Under the pieces are notes generated by a model. The model was not told the origin of the DNA and made no database searches. It worked only from the letters and a program-made list of their open reading frames with translations. Shown in pieces: positions 45,738-54,043 of a DNA stretch of 64,000 nt. The DNA lies in NCBI GenBank assembly GCA_016841955.1, contig JAENYE010000005.1:106544-170543 (forward strand). Direction: 5' to 3'. The position numbers and the translations under genes are program-made. This DNA is from Methanobacteriota archaeon (GTDB taxonomy: Archaea; Halobacteriota; Methanomicrobia; Methanomicrobiales; Methanoculleaceae). Numbering within the stretch: position 1 is the stretch's first letter; each line of letters opens with the position of its first letter.

Positions 45738-46442
45738 TCACCTCGCCGCAGCCGGACTTGTTTCGGCTTCGCCCTGCAGGTATCGCCGTGCGGCGCAGGG
45801 GTCAGCGCTCGCGAAACCGTCGACGCCGAGTTGTGCCGCCTCGTTGATGTCCTCCTCCGTATTCAGCGTCCAGGGGACGACGAGCAGCCCGGCCCCGTGC
45901 GCCCGCTCCACCACCTCGCGCGAGACCCGGTCCCACCGCGGGAGGATGACGTCCGCCTGCGCCGAGCGGGCGAGGTTGATGGGATCGCCGGTCTCCCCCG
46001 AGTAGATGAGGCCCGCCTGCGCCCCGGGGAGGAGCCTCTTTGCCATCGCAACGCTCCCGGGGTGGAACGAAACCAGGAAAAGTCGTTCCGGCATCCGGTC
46101 CATGATCACCGAGGCGATGATCGCTTCGGTCCCGGGCTCCTTGATCTCCACGACAAGCCCCTTCTCCACCTGTACGAGGTCGAGGACCTCCCGGAGCGTC
46201 GGGATCGTCTCGCCCTCGCCCGCGTCCAGCCTCTTTATGTCCTCGATGGTATAACCCTTGACCGGCCCGGTCCCGTCGGTTGTCCGGTCGACGGTTGCGT
46301 CGTGGATTACAACCGGGATACCGTCTCTTGTGAGGCGTACGTCGACCTCGACGAGATCGGCACACGCCATACCCCTCCGCAGGGCCCGCAGGGTGTTCTC
46401 CGGCTCGAGAGCCCTTGCGCCCCGGTGTCCGATGATGAGCAT
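45738..46442 (-). CDS. Glycerophosphodiester phosphodiesterase
   Basis: 234 residues. MLIIGHRGARALEPENTLRA has the catalytic His and Glu, VEVDVRLTRDGIPVVIHDAT the metal-binding Glu/Asp and second His, and LVVEIKEPG and VPWTLNTEEDI complete the TIM barrel. GDPD enzymes split glycerophosphodiesters into an alcohol and glycerol phosphate; in archaea they may act on ether-lipid head groups. The ATG at 46442 is set by the conserved HRG start and by a TATA box 24-32 bases upstream; a longer frame adds 73 unlikely residues. Confidence 0.9.
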   Translation of the reverse strand: MLIIGHRGARALEPENTLRALRRGMACADLVEVDVRLTRDGIPVVIHDATVDRTTDGTGPVKGYTIEDIKRLDAGEGETIPTLREVLDLVQVEKGLVVEIKEPGTEAIIASVIMDRMPERLFLVSFHPGSVAMAKRLLPGAQAGLIYSGETGDPINLARSAQADVILPRWDRVSREVVERAHGAGLLVVPWTLNTEEDINEAAQLGVDGFASADPCAARRYLQGEAETSPAAAR

Positions 46443-46465
46443 GCCACGCCATGCATCGGGGGACC

Positions 46466-46474
46466 AGATATAGG
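46466..46474 (-). promoter_or_regulatory. TATA box of the glycerophosphodiesterase gene
   Basis: On the minus strand CCTATATCT lies 24-32 bases before the ATG at 46442, indicating a leaderless or very short-leader transcript. Confidence 0.5.
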
Positions 46475-46674
46475 TGGCGGAGCCCGAGGCCGGTATTGGC
46501 CCGACGTTCCGCCCTTCACGAAGAGTCTCGCTTCTTCCGGCATCTCCACTCACCTCTGTCCACCGTGCACCTGCACACCGATGCACGTCCCGCAGGGGCA
46601 CCACCGGGCTAAGCGGTTTCGGCCGGTCGGGAATGAGTGCGGCAGGTGCCGGATCCGGCACCTGCGGAAAAAAG

Positions 46675-46929
46675 TTACCGCTGCTGGATCTTGCTGAACT
46701 CGGACTTCACGTCTTCAGGGTCGCTGTACTGTCTGTCTTCGAACTGGTTGAGCGCATCGAGAACGATCTGAGGTGCCTGGCTCCCCTTCGCCCGGGAAAT
46801 AAGGTCGTTCTTCGATGCGGGGTAGTTTATGCCGGAGGTGCTCACCTCAATGATCTGCGGGTCGAGCTCCTGTATGGTCCCGGCGACTGAGGACTGCCCG
46901 CTCATGCCGGATTCCTGCGTGCCTCTCAT
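46675..46929 (-). CDS. DUF2795-like small protein
   Basis: 84 residues. The C-terminal 65 residues (VSTSGINYPASKNDLISRAK, GSQAPQIVLDALNQFEDRQY, DPEDVKSEFSKI) form the DUF2795-type helical domain, in which a YPASK-like stretch is followed by helices. Role unknown; such proteins are small, soluble and often stress-linked or DNA-associated, but that is not established. ATG 46929 is preceded by GGTGGTGAAAG. A TATA box 60-70 bases upstream implies a leader of about 35 bases. Confidence 0.75.
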   Translation of the reverse strand: MRGTQESGMSGQSSVAGTIQELDPQIIEVSTSGINYPASKNDLISRAKGSQAPQIVLDALNQFEDRQYSDPEDVKSEFSKIQQR

Positions 46930-46988
46930 ATCTTTCACCACCTGGTCTCTGTCCCCTTCCGGGAGCGCTCCCGGGGAGGATGCTCCGT

Positions 46989-46998
46989 CATAAATACC
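46989..46998 (-). promoter_or_regulatory. TATA box of the DUF2795 gene
   Basis: On the minus strand GGTATTTATG, about 60-70 bases before the ATG at 46929. The rest of the spacer to 47256 holds the promoter of the amino-acid binding protein (TTAATTTTAC near 47225-47234) and a tRNA-D-arm-like piece that does not make a complete tRNA. Confidence 0.4.
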
Positions 46999-47256
46999 TA
47001 TCGTCCTCGCGGCAGGAATGGAAGGATCGCGCCTTATCAGCCGGATCGACGAGGTCCTTGGGGCGATGCCCGGGAAACCGCACGTGACGGGGGACCTCCC
47101 GGGGTGAGGGACAGGCGGGTGCTCCGTGGCACCCCACGGCAGGACCACAGGCTTTATACTCAGACACGATGCCATCACCGCTCTGCCAGCTGAACCGGCC
47201 CTTCAGGAAGGGTAAATCAAAAGGTTAATTTTACTTACCTAACTAATTCATTTTTC

Positions 47257-48051
47257 ATGAGAATACAGGGCATTCTTACATTGCTCGCCTGTTTAGTCGC
47301 AGTGCTGGCAGTCGCAGGTGCAGGGTGCACCGGCACGACCGAACAGACCGGTGGAGCGGAATTGAAAGACTCCTACATCGTCGGCATTGACGGCGCGTAC
47401 CCCCCCTTCAGTTACGTCGACAAGGACGGCAACGCCCAGGGATTCGATGTCGATTCCATGAAGTGGATCGCTGAGAAGAAGGGCATCGAGGTGACGTTCG
47501 TAGCAGTCGACTGGGACGCCATCATCCCCACCCTCCAGGCCGAGAAGATCGATATGGTCTACGCCGGGATGTCGATCACCCCCGAGCGGCAGGCAGTGGT
47601 CAACTTCACCGACCCCTACTGGGCAATCAACCAGGATGTTGCGGCCCGTGAGGACTCAAACGTGACGCTCGAAGACGTCCTCGCCGGCAAGGTAATCCTT
47701 GGAGCGCAGCGGGGATGCACCGCCGCCCTCTGGATCGAGGAGAACCTGACTGAGACCGGGAAGATGCCGAAAGAGAACCTGAAACTCTACGCCGACACAC
47801 CGGCTGCCGTCAGCGACCTTGAGATCGGCAGGATTGATGCAGTCATGTACGACGACGTCTCCCTGCAGGACATCATCACCGGCAAGCCGCTGAAGATCAT
47901 TGGGTCTGTTAAGACGATGGATCAGGAGCAGTTCGGCGTCGCCATCCGGAAGGATGACACAGCGCTCCTCGAGCTCATGAACGAGGGTATTGCAGAACTG
48001 CAGGCCGATCCCTACTGGGAAGAGCTCAAAGAGAAGCACAACCTGAAGTAA
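47257..48051 (+). CDS. Polar amino-acid ABC transporter substrate-binding lipoprotein
   Basis: 264 residues. The lipoprotein signal ends at AVAGAGC with Cys24. The body is a family 3 solute-binding protein: YIVGIDGAYPPFSYVDKDGN, FDVDSMKWIAEKKGI, DMVYAGMSITPERQAVVNFT and QFGVAIRKDDTALLELMNEG. The ligand is probably a polar amino acid. Its permease and ATPase genes are on the other strand at 49.7-51.8 kb, separated by an EamA gene and a repeat element, so the transporter is made from at least two transcripts. Confidence 0.92.
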   Translation: MRIQGILTLLACLVAVLAVAGAGCTGTTEQTGGAELKDSYIVGIDGAYPPFSYVDKDGNAQGFDVDSMKWIAEKKGIEVTFVAVDWDAIIPTLQAEKIDMVYAGMSITPERQAVVNFTDPYWAINQDVAAREDSNVTLEDVLAGKVILGAQRGCTAALWIEENLTETGKMPKENLKLYADTPAAVSDLEIGRIDAVMYDDVSLQDIITGKPLKIIGSVKTMDQEQFGVAIRKDDTALLELMNEGIAELQADPYWEELKEKHNLK

Positions 48052-48109
48052 CCGGGGACGGCATGTCCCCCCTTTTTCGCGACCTTCAACCCACCCGGAG
48101 GCCCTTCTT

Positions 48110-49234
48110 CTGTATCCGCGCAAACCCGCCGGCATAGACCACGGATCCACCCTGGCGAACTACCGGACACCCGTCCTCTGTGCGCTGGCGACGGCGGTCC
48201 TCATCGGGGGGAGCGCCCCGTTCACGAAACTCCTCCTCGACGGCGCCGGGCCGCTCGCGCTCGCCGCGCTGGTCTCGCTCGGGAGCGGTTCCGGCGCCCT
48301 GCTCTTCTCTCTCGTCGGAACGGCGGCGGGTACCCGGCGGAGCCACGTGGAGGCGCCGCCCGGAAGGAGCGAGGTTCCGTGGCTCATCGGCGTGACGGTC
48401 TTTGGGGGCCTTCTCGCGCCGGTCACCCTGGTATTCAGCCTCCCGGGAACGCCGGCGGCGACGGCGGCCCTCCTCCTGAACTTCGAGGCCGTAGCGACGA
48501 CGCTGATTGCCGCGACGGTCTTTCGTGAGTGGGTGAGCCGCCGGGTCTGGGTTGCGCTCGGGTGCATCACCGCGTCGTGCATCCTCCTCACCCATGACCC
48601 GGCGGGCGGTCTCGGGTTATCACTCCCGGCGCTCGGCATCCTGCTCACCTGCCTCTTCTGGGCGGTCGACAACAACCTGGGGCAGCGACTCTCGGCAAAG
48701 GATCCCCTCCTCGTCATCTCCGTAAAGGGGATCGGCGCCGGTATCGCCACGCTCCTCATCGCGCTCGCCGCCGGGGAGCACCTCCCGGGCCCTGCCACGG
48801 CCGCTGCCGCCATGGTAGTCGGGTTCCTCTGCTACGGAGGCTTAACAAGCATCCTCTTCCTCCTCGCCCTCCGGGGTATCGGCGCCGCCCGAGCGGGTTC
48901 GCTCCTTGCCGTCTCCCCGTTCTTCGGCGTCCTCTTCTCGCTCTGGCTCTTTGCCGAACTTCCGGCAGGCGCGTTCTACATCGCGCTACCCGTCATGGCG
49001 CTCGGGGCCGGGCTGATGGTCTCCGAGGAGCATTCGCACCCTCACCGGCACCCGGCGACCGTCCACGAGCACCGTCACCGCCACGACGACCCTCACCACG
49101 ACCACACCCACGCGGCCGGCGACCCGCCGCTCCCGGCGACCGGCGAGCACTCCCATGTGCACGCCCATGCCGAACTCGCCCACGACCACCCGCACCAGCC
49201 CGATATCCATCACCGGCACCTGCACCAGCGGTAG
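48110..49234 (+). CDS. EamA/DMT-family permease with histidine-rich cytoplasmic tail, probably CTG start
   Basis: About 374 residues. Ten helices of the drug/metabolite transporter type, the first being TPVLCALATAVLIGGSAPFT. The last 65 residues are rich in histidine (HSHPHRHPATVHEHRHRHDD, PHHDHTHAAGD, HSHVHAHAELAHDHPH), a likely nickel/zinc/cobalt-binding tail. The first ordinary start codon in frame is GTG 48347, inside the third helix region; the open frame before it encodes the first two helices. GGAGG at 48097-48101 sits 8 bases before CTG 48110, so CTG is proposed as the start. Export of a metal complex or metabolite is possible. Confidence 0.8.
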   Translation: MYPRKPAGIDHGSTLANYRTPVLCALATAVLIGGSAPFTKLLLDGAGPLALAALVSLGSGSGALLFSLVGTAAGTRRSHVEAPPGRSEVPWLIGVTVFGGLLAPVTLVFSLPGTPAATAALLLNFEAVATTLIAATVFREWVSRRVWVALGCITASCILLTHDPAGGLGLSLPALGILLTCLFWAVDNNLGQRLSAKDPLLVISVKGIGAGIATLLIALAAGEHLPGPATAAAAMVVGFLCYGGLTSILFLLALRGIGAARAGSLLAVSPFFGVLFSLWLFAELPAGAFYIALPVMALGAGLMVSEEHSHPHRHPATVHEHRHRHDDPHHDHTHAAGDPPLPATGEHSHVHAHAELAHDHPHQPDIHHRHLHQR

Positions 49235-49663
49235 GGTGGGATGGGGGAGCGGGGCTGTTGCATTTTTTTACGAGCGGCATTGTAGACCAGACCTACTTTT
49301 CCCCTCCTGTCCTGGTACAGTGGACCGTGGGAATATCGCCATGGGGGAAGGGCTGACGGGGAGTGCGAGTGTAGCGAGCTTGAGCACCGTTAGGTGCGAG
49401 GGGGTACACCCCCTCCCCTGTCTCCACCTAGTACGAAGGTGGCCGTAACCCCCACCCCGCCCGCGCTTCGCGCTCCTCCCCCGCCCCGGGGGCGGGGGCA
49501 GTGCGTGGCGATACTCACTAGAAGGCCGTGAATGGGTCTGCAACGTTTCAAACAAAGCTCTAAAATGCGATGGACAAGGCATCAGAAGTTTGAGCACCAC
49601 CGGATAAAATTCGCACTCGTCCCGTAAACCCCCGGAACCCCAAAAGGGACCTTTTGAAAAAAA
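49235..49663. repeat. Spacer with a full-length repeat element (family member C)
   Basis: From about 49318 to 49530 lies a repeat unit: CAGTGGACCGTGGGAATATC then GCCATGGGGG at the left, hairpin GAGCACCGTTAGGTGCGAGG and G-run/C-run arms in the middle, CCCCGCCCCGGGGGCGGGG, then CAGTGCGTGGCGATACTCAC at the right, followed by GGCCGTGAATGG. Left and right ends are near reverse complements. The last bases before the permease stop hold a T-run on the minus strand (49651-49657), a likely terminator for the permease operon. No gene seen. Confidence 0.6.
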
Positions 49664-50350
49664 TCACAACTGGGCCGCGGTGGCGGCCCGGGTCGTTCCG
49701 GGGACGGCCACCCGCGATTCAAGGATGTTGACGGCGGCGGTCGTGATCGTCACCAGCACGAGATAGACGATGCCGACGATCGCAAACGACTCCGTGTAGA
49801 GGAAGTACTTCGTCGCCACCAGTTTCCCCGCCCCGGAGAGCTCGATCACCGTGAGCATGTACGCGAGCGACGAGTACTTGATCAGGTAGATGAACTCGTT
49901 CGAAAGTCCCGGTATCGCCCGGCGGAGCGCCTGCGGCAGGATGACGCTCCGGATCGCCTGCCACCGGGTCATCCCGAGCGCCTGGGCGGCGACCATCTGG
50001 CCGTCCTTGACCGACATAAGGGCGCCCCGAATGTACTCGGCGTTATACGCCCCGTTGCAGAGGATAAACCCGACCACCGATGCTACGAACGCGGAAAACG
50101 TGATCCCGATCGCCGGGAGGCCGAAGTAGAGGATGAAGAGAAGGAGGAGGAGCGGCGTGCCCTTGATGAGGAAGACGAACGTCTTGCAGACAGAGGATAC
50201 GAAGCGGCCGCCGTACTGCCTTCCCACCGCAACGCCGATCCCGAGCGCGAGGCCGAACGGGGCGGAGCATGCGATCAGCTGCAGGGTTACGACCAGCCCC
50301 TGCATCAGCGCCGGGAGGAGAATCTCGAAGATGAAGACTGACTGGTCCAT
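49664..50350 (-). CDS. Polar amino-acid ABC transporter permease (HisM/GlnP type)
   Basis: 228 residues. Five or six helices; ALMQGLVVTLQLIACSAPFG is the usual permease start, GTPLLLLLFILYFGLP the GTP motif, and the EAA coupling loop reads AAQALGMTRWQAIRSVILPQ. Last gene of the minus-strand set permease-ATPase-permease. It pairs with the second permease to form the membrane channel. Confidence 0.93.
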   Translation of the reverse strand: MDQSVFIFEILLPALMQGLVVTLQLIACSAPFGLALGIGVAVGRQYGGRFVSSVCKTFVFLIKGTPLLLLLFILYFGLPAIGITFSAFVASVVGFILCNGAYNAEYIRGALMSVKDGQMVAAQALGMTRWQAIRSVILPQALRRAIPGLSNEFIYLIKYSSLAYMLTVIELSGAGKLVATKYFLYTESFAIVGIVYLVLVTITTAAVNILESRVAVPGTTRAATAAQL

Positions 50351-50358
50351 GCCGCTCC

Positions 50359-51114
50359 TCAGTCTTCCATCCGGGAATCGATCCGGCCGATGAAGTCCTT
50401 CATCCGGGTGAATCGCGGGTCATGCAGGAGCAGGTCCGGCGACCCCTGCTCGGCAACCAGGCCGTGCTCCATGAAGAGGATCTCGTTTGCGACAGAGCAG
50501 GCAAACCCCATCTCGTGGGTGACGACGAGCATCGTCATCCCCTGCTGGGCCAGCCTCTTCATGACCTCCAGCACCTCCCGGGTCAGTTCGGGATCGAGCG
50601 CGGACGTCGGTTCGTCGAAGAGGATGACGTCCGGGTCCATGGCAAGCGCCCGGGCGATGGATACCCGCTGGGCCTGGCCGCCGGAGAGCTCGGCCGGGTA
50701 GTGGTCGGCCCAGTCCTCTATCCCCACCTGCCGGAGTTCGGTGAGCGCTTTCTCGTGTGCCTCCGCTCTCCCCATGCCCCTGACCCTGAGCAGCGCCAGT
50801 TCGACGTTCTTGAGCGCGGTGAGGTGGTCGAAGAGGAAGAAGTTCTGGAAGACCATCCCGATCTTCTGCCGGAAGTAGTTGATCCGGGCCCCCGAGTTCG
50901 TGACCTCCTCCCCGTCGAGCCAGACCCTTCCCCGGTCGGGCGGCGTCAGCTGGTTGATGCACCGCAGAAGCGTGCTCTTTCCCGTTCCCGAAGGGCCGAT
51001 GAAGACCTTCGTCTCGCCTCTCCGGACGTCGAACGAAACCCCCCGCAACACCTCGTTATCTCCGAAGGACTTGTGTACGTCCTCGACTCTCAACACAATG
51101 TCGTTGTTGTTCAT
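50359..51114 (-). CDS. Polar amino-acid ABC transporter ATPase (GlnQ/HisP type)
   Basis: 251 residues. Walker A FIGPSGTGKSTLLRCINQL, Q-loop VFQNFFLFDHLTALKNVEL, signature LSGGQAQRVSIARAL, Walker B VILFDEPTSALDPELT and switch VVTHEMGFA are all intact and of GlnQ type. Gene order with 3- and 8-base spacers to the two permeases shows one operon. Confidence 0.95.
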   Translation of the reverse strand: MNNNDIVLRVEDVHKSFGDNEVLRGVSFDVRRGETKVFIGPSGTGKSTLLRCINQLTPPDRGRVWLDGEEVTNSGARINYFRQKIGMVFQNFFLFDHLTALKNVELALLRVRGMGRAEAHEKALTELRQVGIEDWADHYPAELSGGQAQRVSIARALAMDPDVILFDEPTSALDPELTREVLEVMKRLAQQGMTMLVVTHEMGFACSVANEILFMEHGLVAEQGSPDLLLHDPRFTRMKDFIGRIDSRMED

Positions 51115-51117
51115 GCT

Positions 51118-51795
51118 CTACATTGCTCCGGTTCCGAATCCCGGGATTGCTATCCTCTTCTCCAGCCGGTGCAGGACTTTGAGGCCCCCGTAGTTCAGGA
51201 TGATGAAGATCCCCGCCGCGGCAAAGTAGATCGGCATCGTTATGTGGGTCTGCGTGACGATCCGCGACGTAATGGTGAGCAGTTCGACGACCCCGATCGC
51301 GTAACAGACCGCCGAGTCGGTCAGGATGTTGGGGTACTCGTTCGACCAGCCGGGGAGAGCGATGCGCATCGCCTGGGGGAGGATGACGGAGCGGATGGCG
51401 GTGAGCCTGCTCATCCCGAGAGATCGTGCCGCGATCATCTGTCCTTCTCCGACCGACTGGATGGCTCCACGGAAGATCTGGGACTGGTATGCTGCTCCCC
51501 GGAGGCCCAGCACGACCGCTCCGACGACGAACGCCGAGAGATTACCGAGCCCGAGCCCGGGGAATATGCCGAACCAGAAGAGGAAGAGCAGGACAAGGAT
51601 GGGGAGGCCCCTGAAGAACCAGACGTAGACCCCGACGACCCAGCGTACCGGCCGGGAGCCGTAGACCTGGCCGAGCGCCATGGGCAGCCCGAGAAGGAGG
51701 CCAAGGACGAGGCCGCTCAGAACAAGGCCGAGGGTCGCGGCAACACCTGAAAGAAGATATGGAAACCAGTCGATAAGGATTAACAGAACATCCAT
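51118..51795 (-). CDS. Polar amino-acid ABC transporter permease
   Basis: 225 residues with the same fold as the other permease: LLSGVAATLGLVLSGLVLGL at the start, FFRGLPILVLLFLFWFGIFP in place of the GTP motif, and EAA loop AARSLGMSRLTAIRSVILPQ. First gene of the minus-strand transporter operon; the substrate-binding protein is encoded 3 kb away on the plus strand. Confidence 0.93.
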   Translation of the reverse strand: MDVLLILIDWFPYLLSGVAATLGLVLSGLVLGLLLGLPMALGQVYGSRPVRWVVGVYVWFFRGLPILVLLFLFWFGIFPGLGLGNLSAFVVGAVVLGLRGAAYQSQIFRGAIQSVGEGQMIAARSLGMSRLTAIRSVILPQAMRIALPGWSNEYPNILTDSAVCYAIGVVELLTITSRIVTQTHITMPIYFAAAGIFIILNYGGLKVLHRLEKRIAIPGFGTGAM

Positions 51796-52083
51796 TTGGC
51801 TATCCCTGAATCATTGTGCACTGTTTTCAGCCGGAAGAACAGCGCCGGGTACTCTACGAATGATTCTGACGGAGAGCAAAATAAACGTTGTTAAATCCCT
51901 CTCAATCGAGGACGATGACCGCCGGCGGCGACATACTCTTTTCTCCCCACGAAGGATCCCGCCACGTCCCGGTATGGAACTTACGCCGGATACCCGGTGC
52001 CCCCGGCATCCGACTCATTCGTCCACGCCGTTCTCCCGGGGCTCCAGCAACACTTAAGTATGTGGGGATGGGGAGGAAGGGGT
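51796..52083. promoter_or_regulatory. Divergent promoter spacer between the amino-acid transporter and aldolase operons
   Basis: AAAATAAACGTTGTTAAATCC (about 51878-51898) is the main AT-rich stretch and may serve the transporter operon on the minus strand or a plus-strand transcript. ACTTAAGTATG near 52053-52063 lies 20-30 bases before the aldolase ATG and could be its TATA box. An open frame crossing this stretch is not convincing as a gene. Confidence 0.4.
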
Positions 52084-53004
52084 ATGCCACCTGCACCCGA
52101 TATCAGGATCCCTCTCGATGTGCCCCCGGAGGAGCAGGAGAGGTACCGGGAGAACTATCGGACGATTACGCACGGCACCGGGAGGCTGATGCTCTTTGCC
52201 GGGGACCAGAAGATCGAGCACCTTAACAATGACTTCTTCGGTGAAGGCATCCATCCAGAGGACGCCGATCCCGAACACCTCTTCCGTATCGCAAGCAGGG
52301 CGAGGATCGGGGTCTTTGCGACGCAACTCGGGATGATCGCCCGGTACGGCGGGGATTACCGGGACGTGCCCTACCTCGCCAAGCTCAACTCCAAGACCAA
52401 CCTGGTCGGAACCACCCAGCGCGACCCGCTCAGTTCGGAACTCCACAACGTCGGGCAGGTCGTCGACATCCGGGACCAGACCGGTCTTTCAATCCTCGGT
52501 GTCGGCTACACGGTCTACCTCGGGAGCGAATACGAACCGATGATGCTCTACCAGGCGGCCCAGATCGTCAACCATGCGCACCAGAACGGTCTCGTCACCG
52601 TGCTCTGGATGTATCCCCGCGGCAAGGCGGTCAAGGACGAGCGGGACCCGCACCTGGTCGCGGGCGCGGCGGGTGTCGCAGCGACCCTCGGGAGCGACTT
52701 TGCGAAGGTGAACCCGCCGAAGAAGGGCGGATCGGTCGACGCTGCGCTGCTCCGGGAGGCGGTGGCGGCCGCCGGCAGGACGGGCGTGGTCTGTGCGGGC
52801 GGGTCGCATGCCGACATGCCGGAGTTCCTGCAGCAACTCCACGACCAGATCCACATCGGCGGCACGGTCGGGAACGCGACCGGCAGGAACATCCACCAGC
52901 GGTCGCTCGATGAGGCTGTCGCCTTCTGCGACGCGATATCGGCGATCACCCTCGACGATGCGAGCGTGGACGAGGCAAATAAGATCTGCATGGGAGGCAG
53001 GTGA
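52084..53004 (+). CDS. Archaeal-type class I fructose-bisphosphate aldolase (DhnA family)
   Basis: 306 residues. GRLMLFAGDQKIEHLNNDFF is the family's first substrate strand; VTVLWMYPRGKAVKDE carries the likely Schiff-base lysine; DFAKVNPPKKGGS and VVCAGGSHADMPEFLQ form the phosphate sites. The family joins glyceraldehyde-3-phosphate and dihydroxyacetone phosphate for sugar synthesis, or the reverse. ATG 52084 has a strong GGGAGGAAGG ribosome binding site. The phosphofructokinase gene follows after 4 bases, so both are made from one transcript. Confidence 0.88.
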   Translation: MPPAPDIRIPLDVPPEEQERYRENYRTITHGTGRLMLFAGDQKIEHLNNDFFGEGIHPEDADPEHLFRIASRARIGVFATQLGMIARYGGDYRDVPYLAKLNSKTNLVGTTQRDPLSSELHNVGQVVDIRDQTGLSILGVGYTVYLGSEYEPMMLYQAAQIVNHAHQNGLVTVLWMYPRGKAVKDERDPHLVAGAAGVAATLGSDFAKVNPPKKGGSVDAALLREAVAAAGRTGVVCAGGSHADMPEFLQQLHDQIHIGGTVGNATGRNIHQRSLDEAVAFCDAISAITLDDASVDEANKICMGGR

Positions 53005-53008
53005 TGGG

Positions 53009-54043
53009 ATGACGACGGTCGGCGTACTGACGGGAGGAGGTGACTGCCCGGGCCTGAACGCGGTGATCCGGGCGGTCGTGCGGACGGGGGCGAAGCACGG
53101 GTTCGACACGATCGGGATCCGGGACGGATGGCACGGGCTGGTTGCCGGGAACGTCGAACCGCTCACCGATTATTCGGTGACCGGGATCCTCCCGAAGGGC
53201 GGGACGATCCTCGGGACGTCGCGGACGAACCCCTTCAAGAACGAGGCAGATGTCCAGCGGCTGCGCGACAATATCAGGAAGTTCGGGATCGACGCGATCG
53301 TTGCGATCGGCGGTGAGGATACCCTCGGTGTCGCGAACAAACTCTCAAAGATGGGTATCCCGGTGGTGGGGGTGCCAAAGACCATCGACAACGACGTCGC
53401 CGCGACCGACTACACCTTCGGGTTCGACACCGCCGTCTCCACCGTCACCGAGGCGATCGACCGTCTCCACACGACGGCGGAGTCGCACCACCGGGTCATG
53501 GTGGTGGAGGTGATGGGCCGGCATGCCGGATGGATCGCGACCGTGGCCGGGATCGCGGGCGGAGCCGACGAGATTCTCATCCCGGAGATCCCGTTCGACC
53601 TCGACGAGGTCACCCACCATCTCCGGGCACGCTATGAGCGGGGGAAGAAGTTCAGTATCGTCGTGGTCGCCGAAGGCGCCCAGCCGAAGGGGATGGCGGA
53701 AGCAATCGCGCAGTCCGCCCGGACGGACGAGTTCGGCCACGTGACGCTCGGCGGCGTCGGCACGGTGCTGCGCGACGAGCTCGAAAAAAGGCTCGATATG
53801 GAGGTGCGGGTGACGGTGCTCGGGCACGTCCAGCGCGGCGGGTCTCCGACGGCGCACGACCGGGTGCTCGCGACCCGGTTCGGGGTGGCGGCGGCGGACC
53901 TCATCAAGGAGAAGGACTTCGGGAAGATGGTCGCGCTCCGGGGGGACGATATCGTTGCGGTCCCGCTCGAGGAGGCGGTGGCAAACCTCAAGACCGTGGA
54001 TATGGACCTCTACAAGCTCGCAACCATCTTTTACGGGGGGTGA
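53009..54043 (+). CDS. pfkA: 6-phosphofructokinase with PPi-type active-site residues
   Basis: 344 residues, PFKA fold. Motifs LTGGGDCPGLNAVIRAVV, AIGGEDTLGVANKL, VVGVPKTIDNDVAATDYTFG, VVEVMGRHAGWIA and LGHVQRGGSPTAHD are complete. Residue 104 is Asp and residue 124 is Lys (numbering from ATG 53009 falls on the classical E. coli numbers). ATP-using enzymes have Gly at both; Asp104/Lys124 mark pyrophosphate-dependent enzymes. So this is probably PPi-fructose-6-phosphate 1-phosphotransferase, a reversible step. Co-transcribed with aldolase. Confidence 0.9.
   Translation: MTTVGVLTGGGDCPGLNAVIRAVVRTGAKHGFDTIGIRDGWHGLVAGNVEPLTDYSVTGILPKGGTILGTSRTNPFKNEADVQRLRDNIRKFGIDAIVAIGGEDTLGVANKLSKMGIPVVGVPKTIDNDVAATDYTFGFDTAVSTVTEAIDRLHTTAESHHRVMVVEVMGRHAGWIATVAGIAGGADEILIPEIPFDLDEVTHHLRARYERGKKFSIVVVAEGAQPKGMAEAIAQSARTDEFGHVTLGGVGTVLRDELEKRLDMEVRVTVLGHVQRGGSPTAHDRVLATRFGVAAADLIKEKDFGKMVALRGDDIVAVPLEEAVANLKTVDMDLYKLATIFYGG

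Noticed and set aside
47150..47215. tRNA-like sequence on the minus strand (GGTTCAGCTGGCAGAGC resembles a D arm)
   Set aside because: No anticodon stem, no TpsiC GGTTCRA arm and no matching acceptor 3-prime strand could be found; at most a decayed fragment.
51915..52226. Plus-strand frame MTAGGDILFSPHEGS crossing the aldolase start
   Set aside because: Overlaps the strong aldolase start in another frame, no domain, residues become low complexity.
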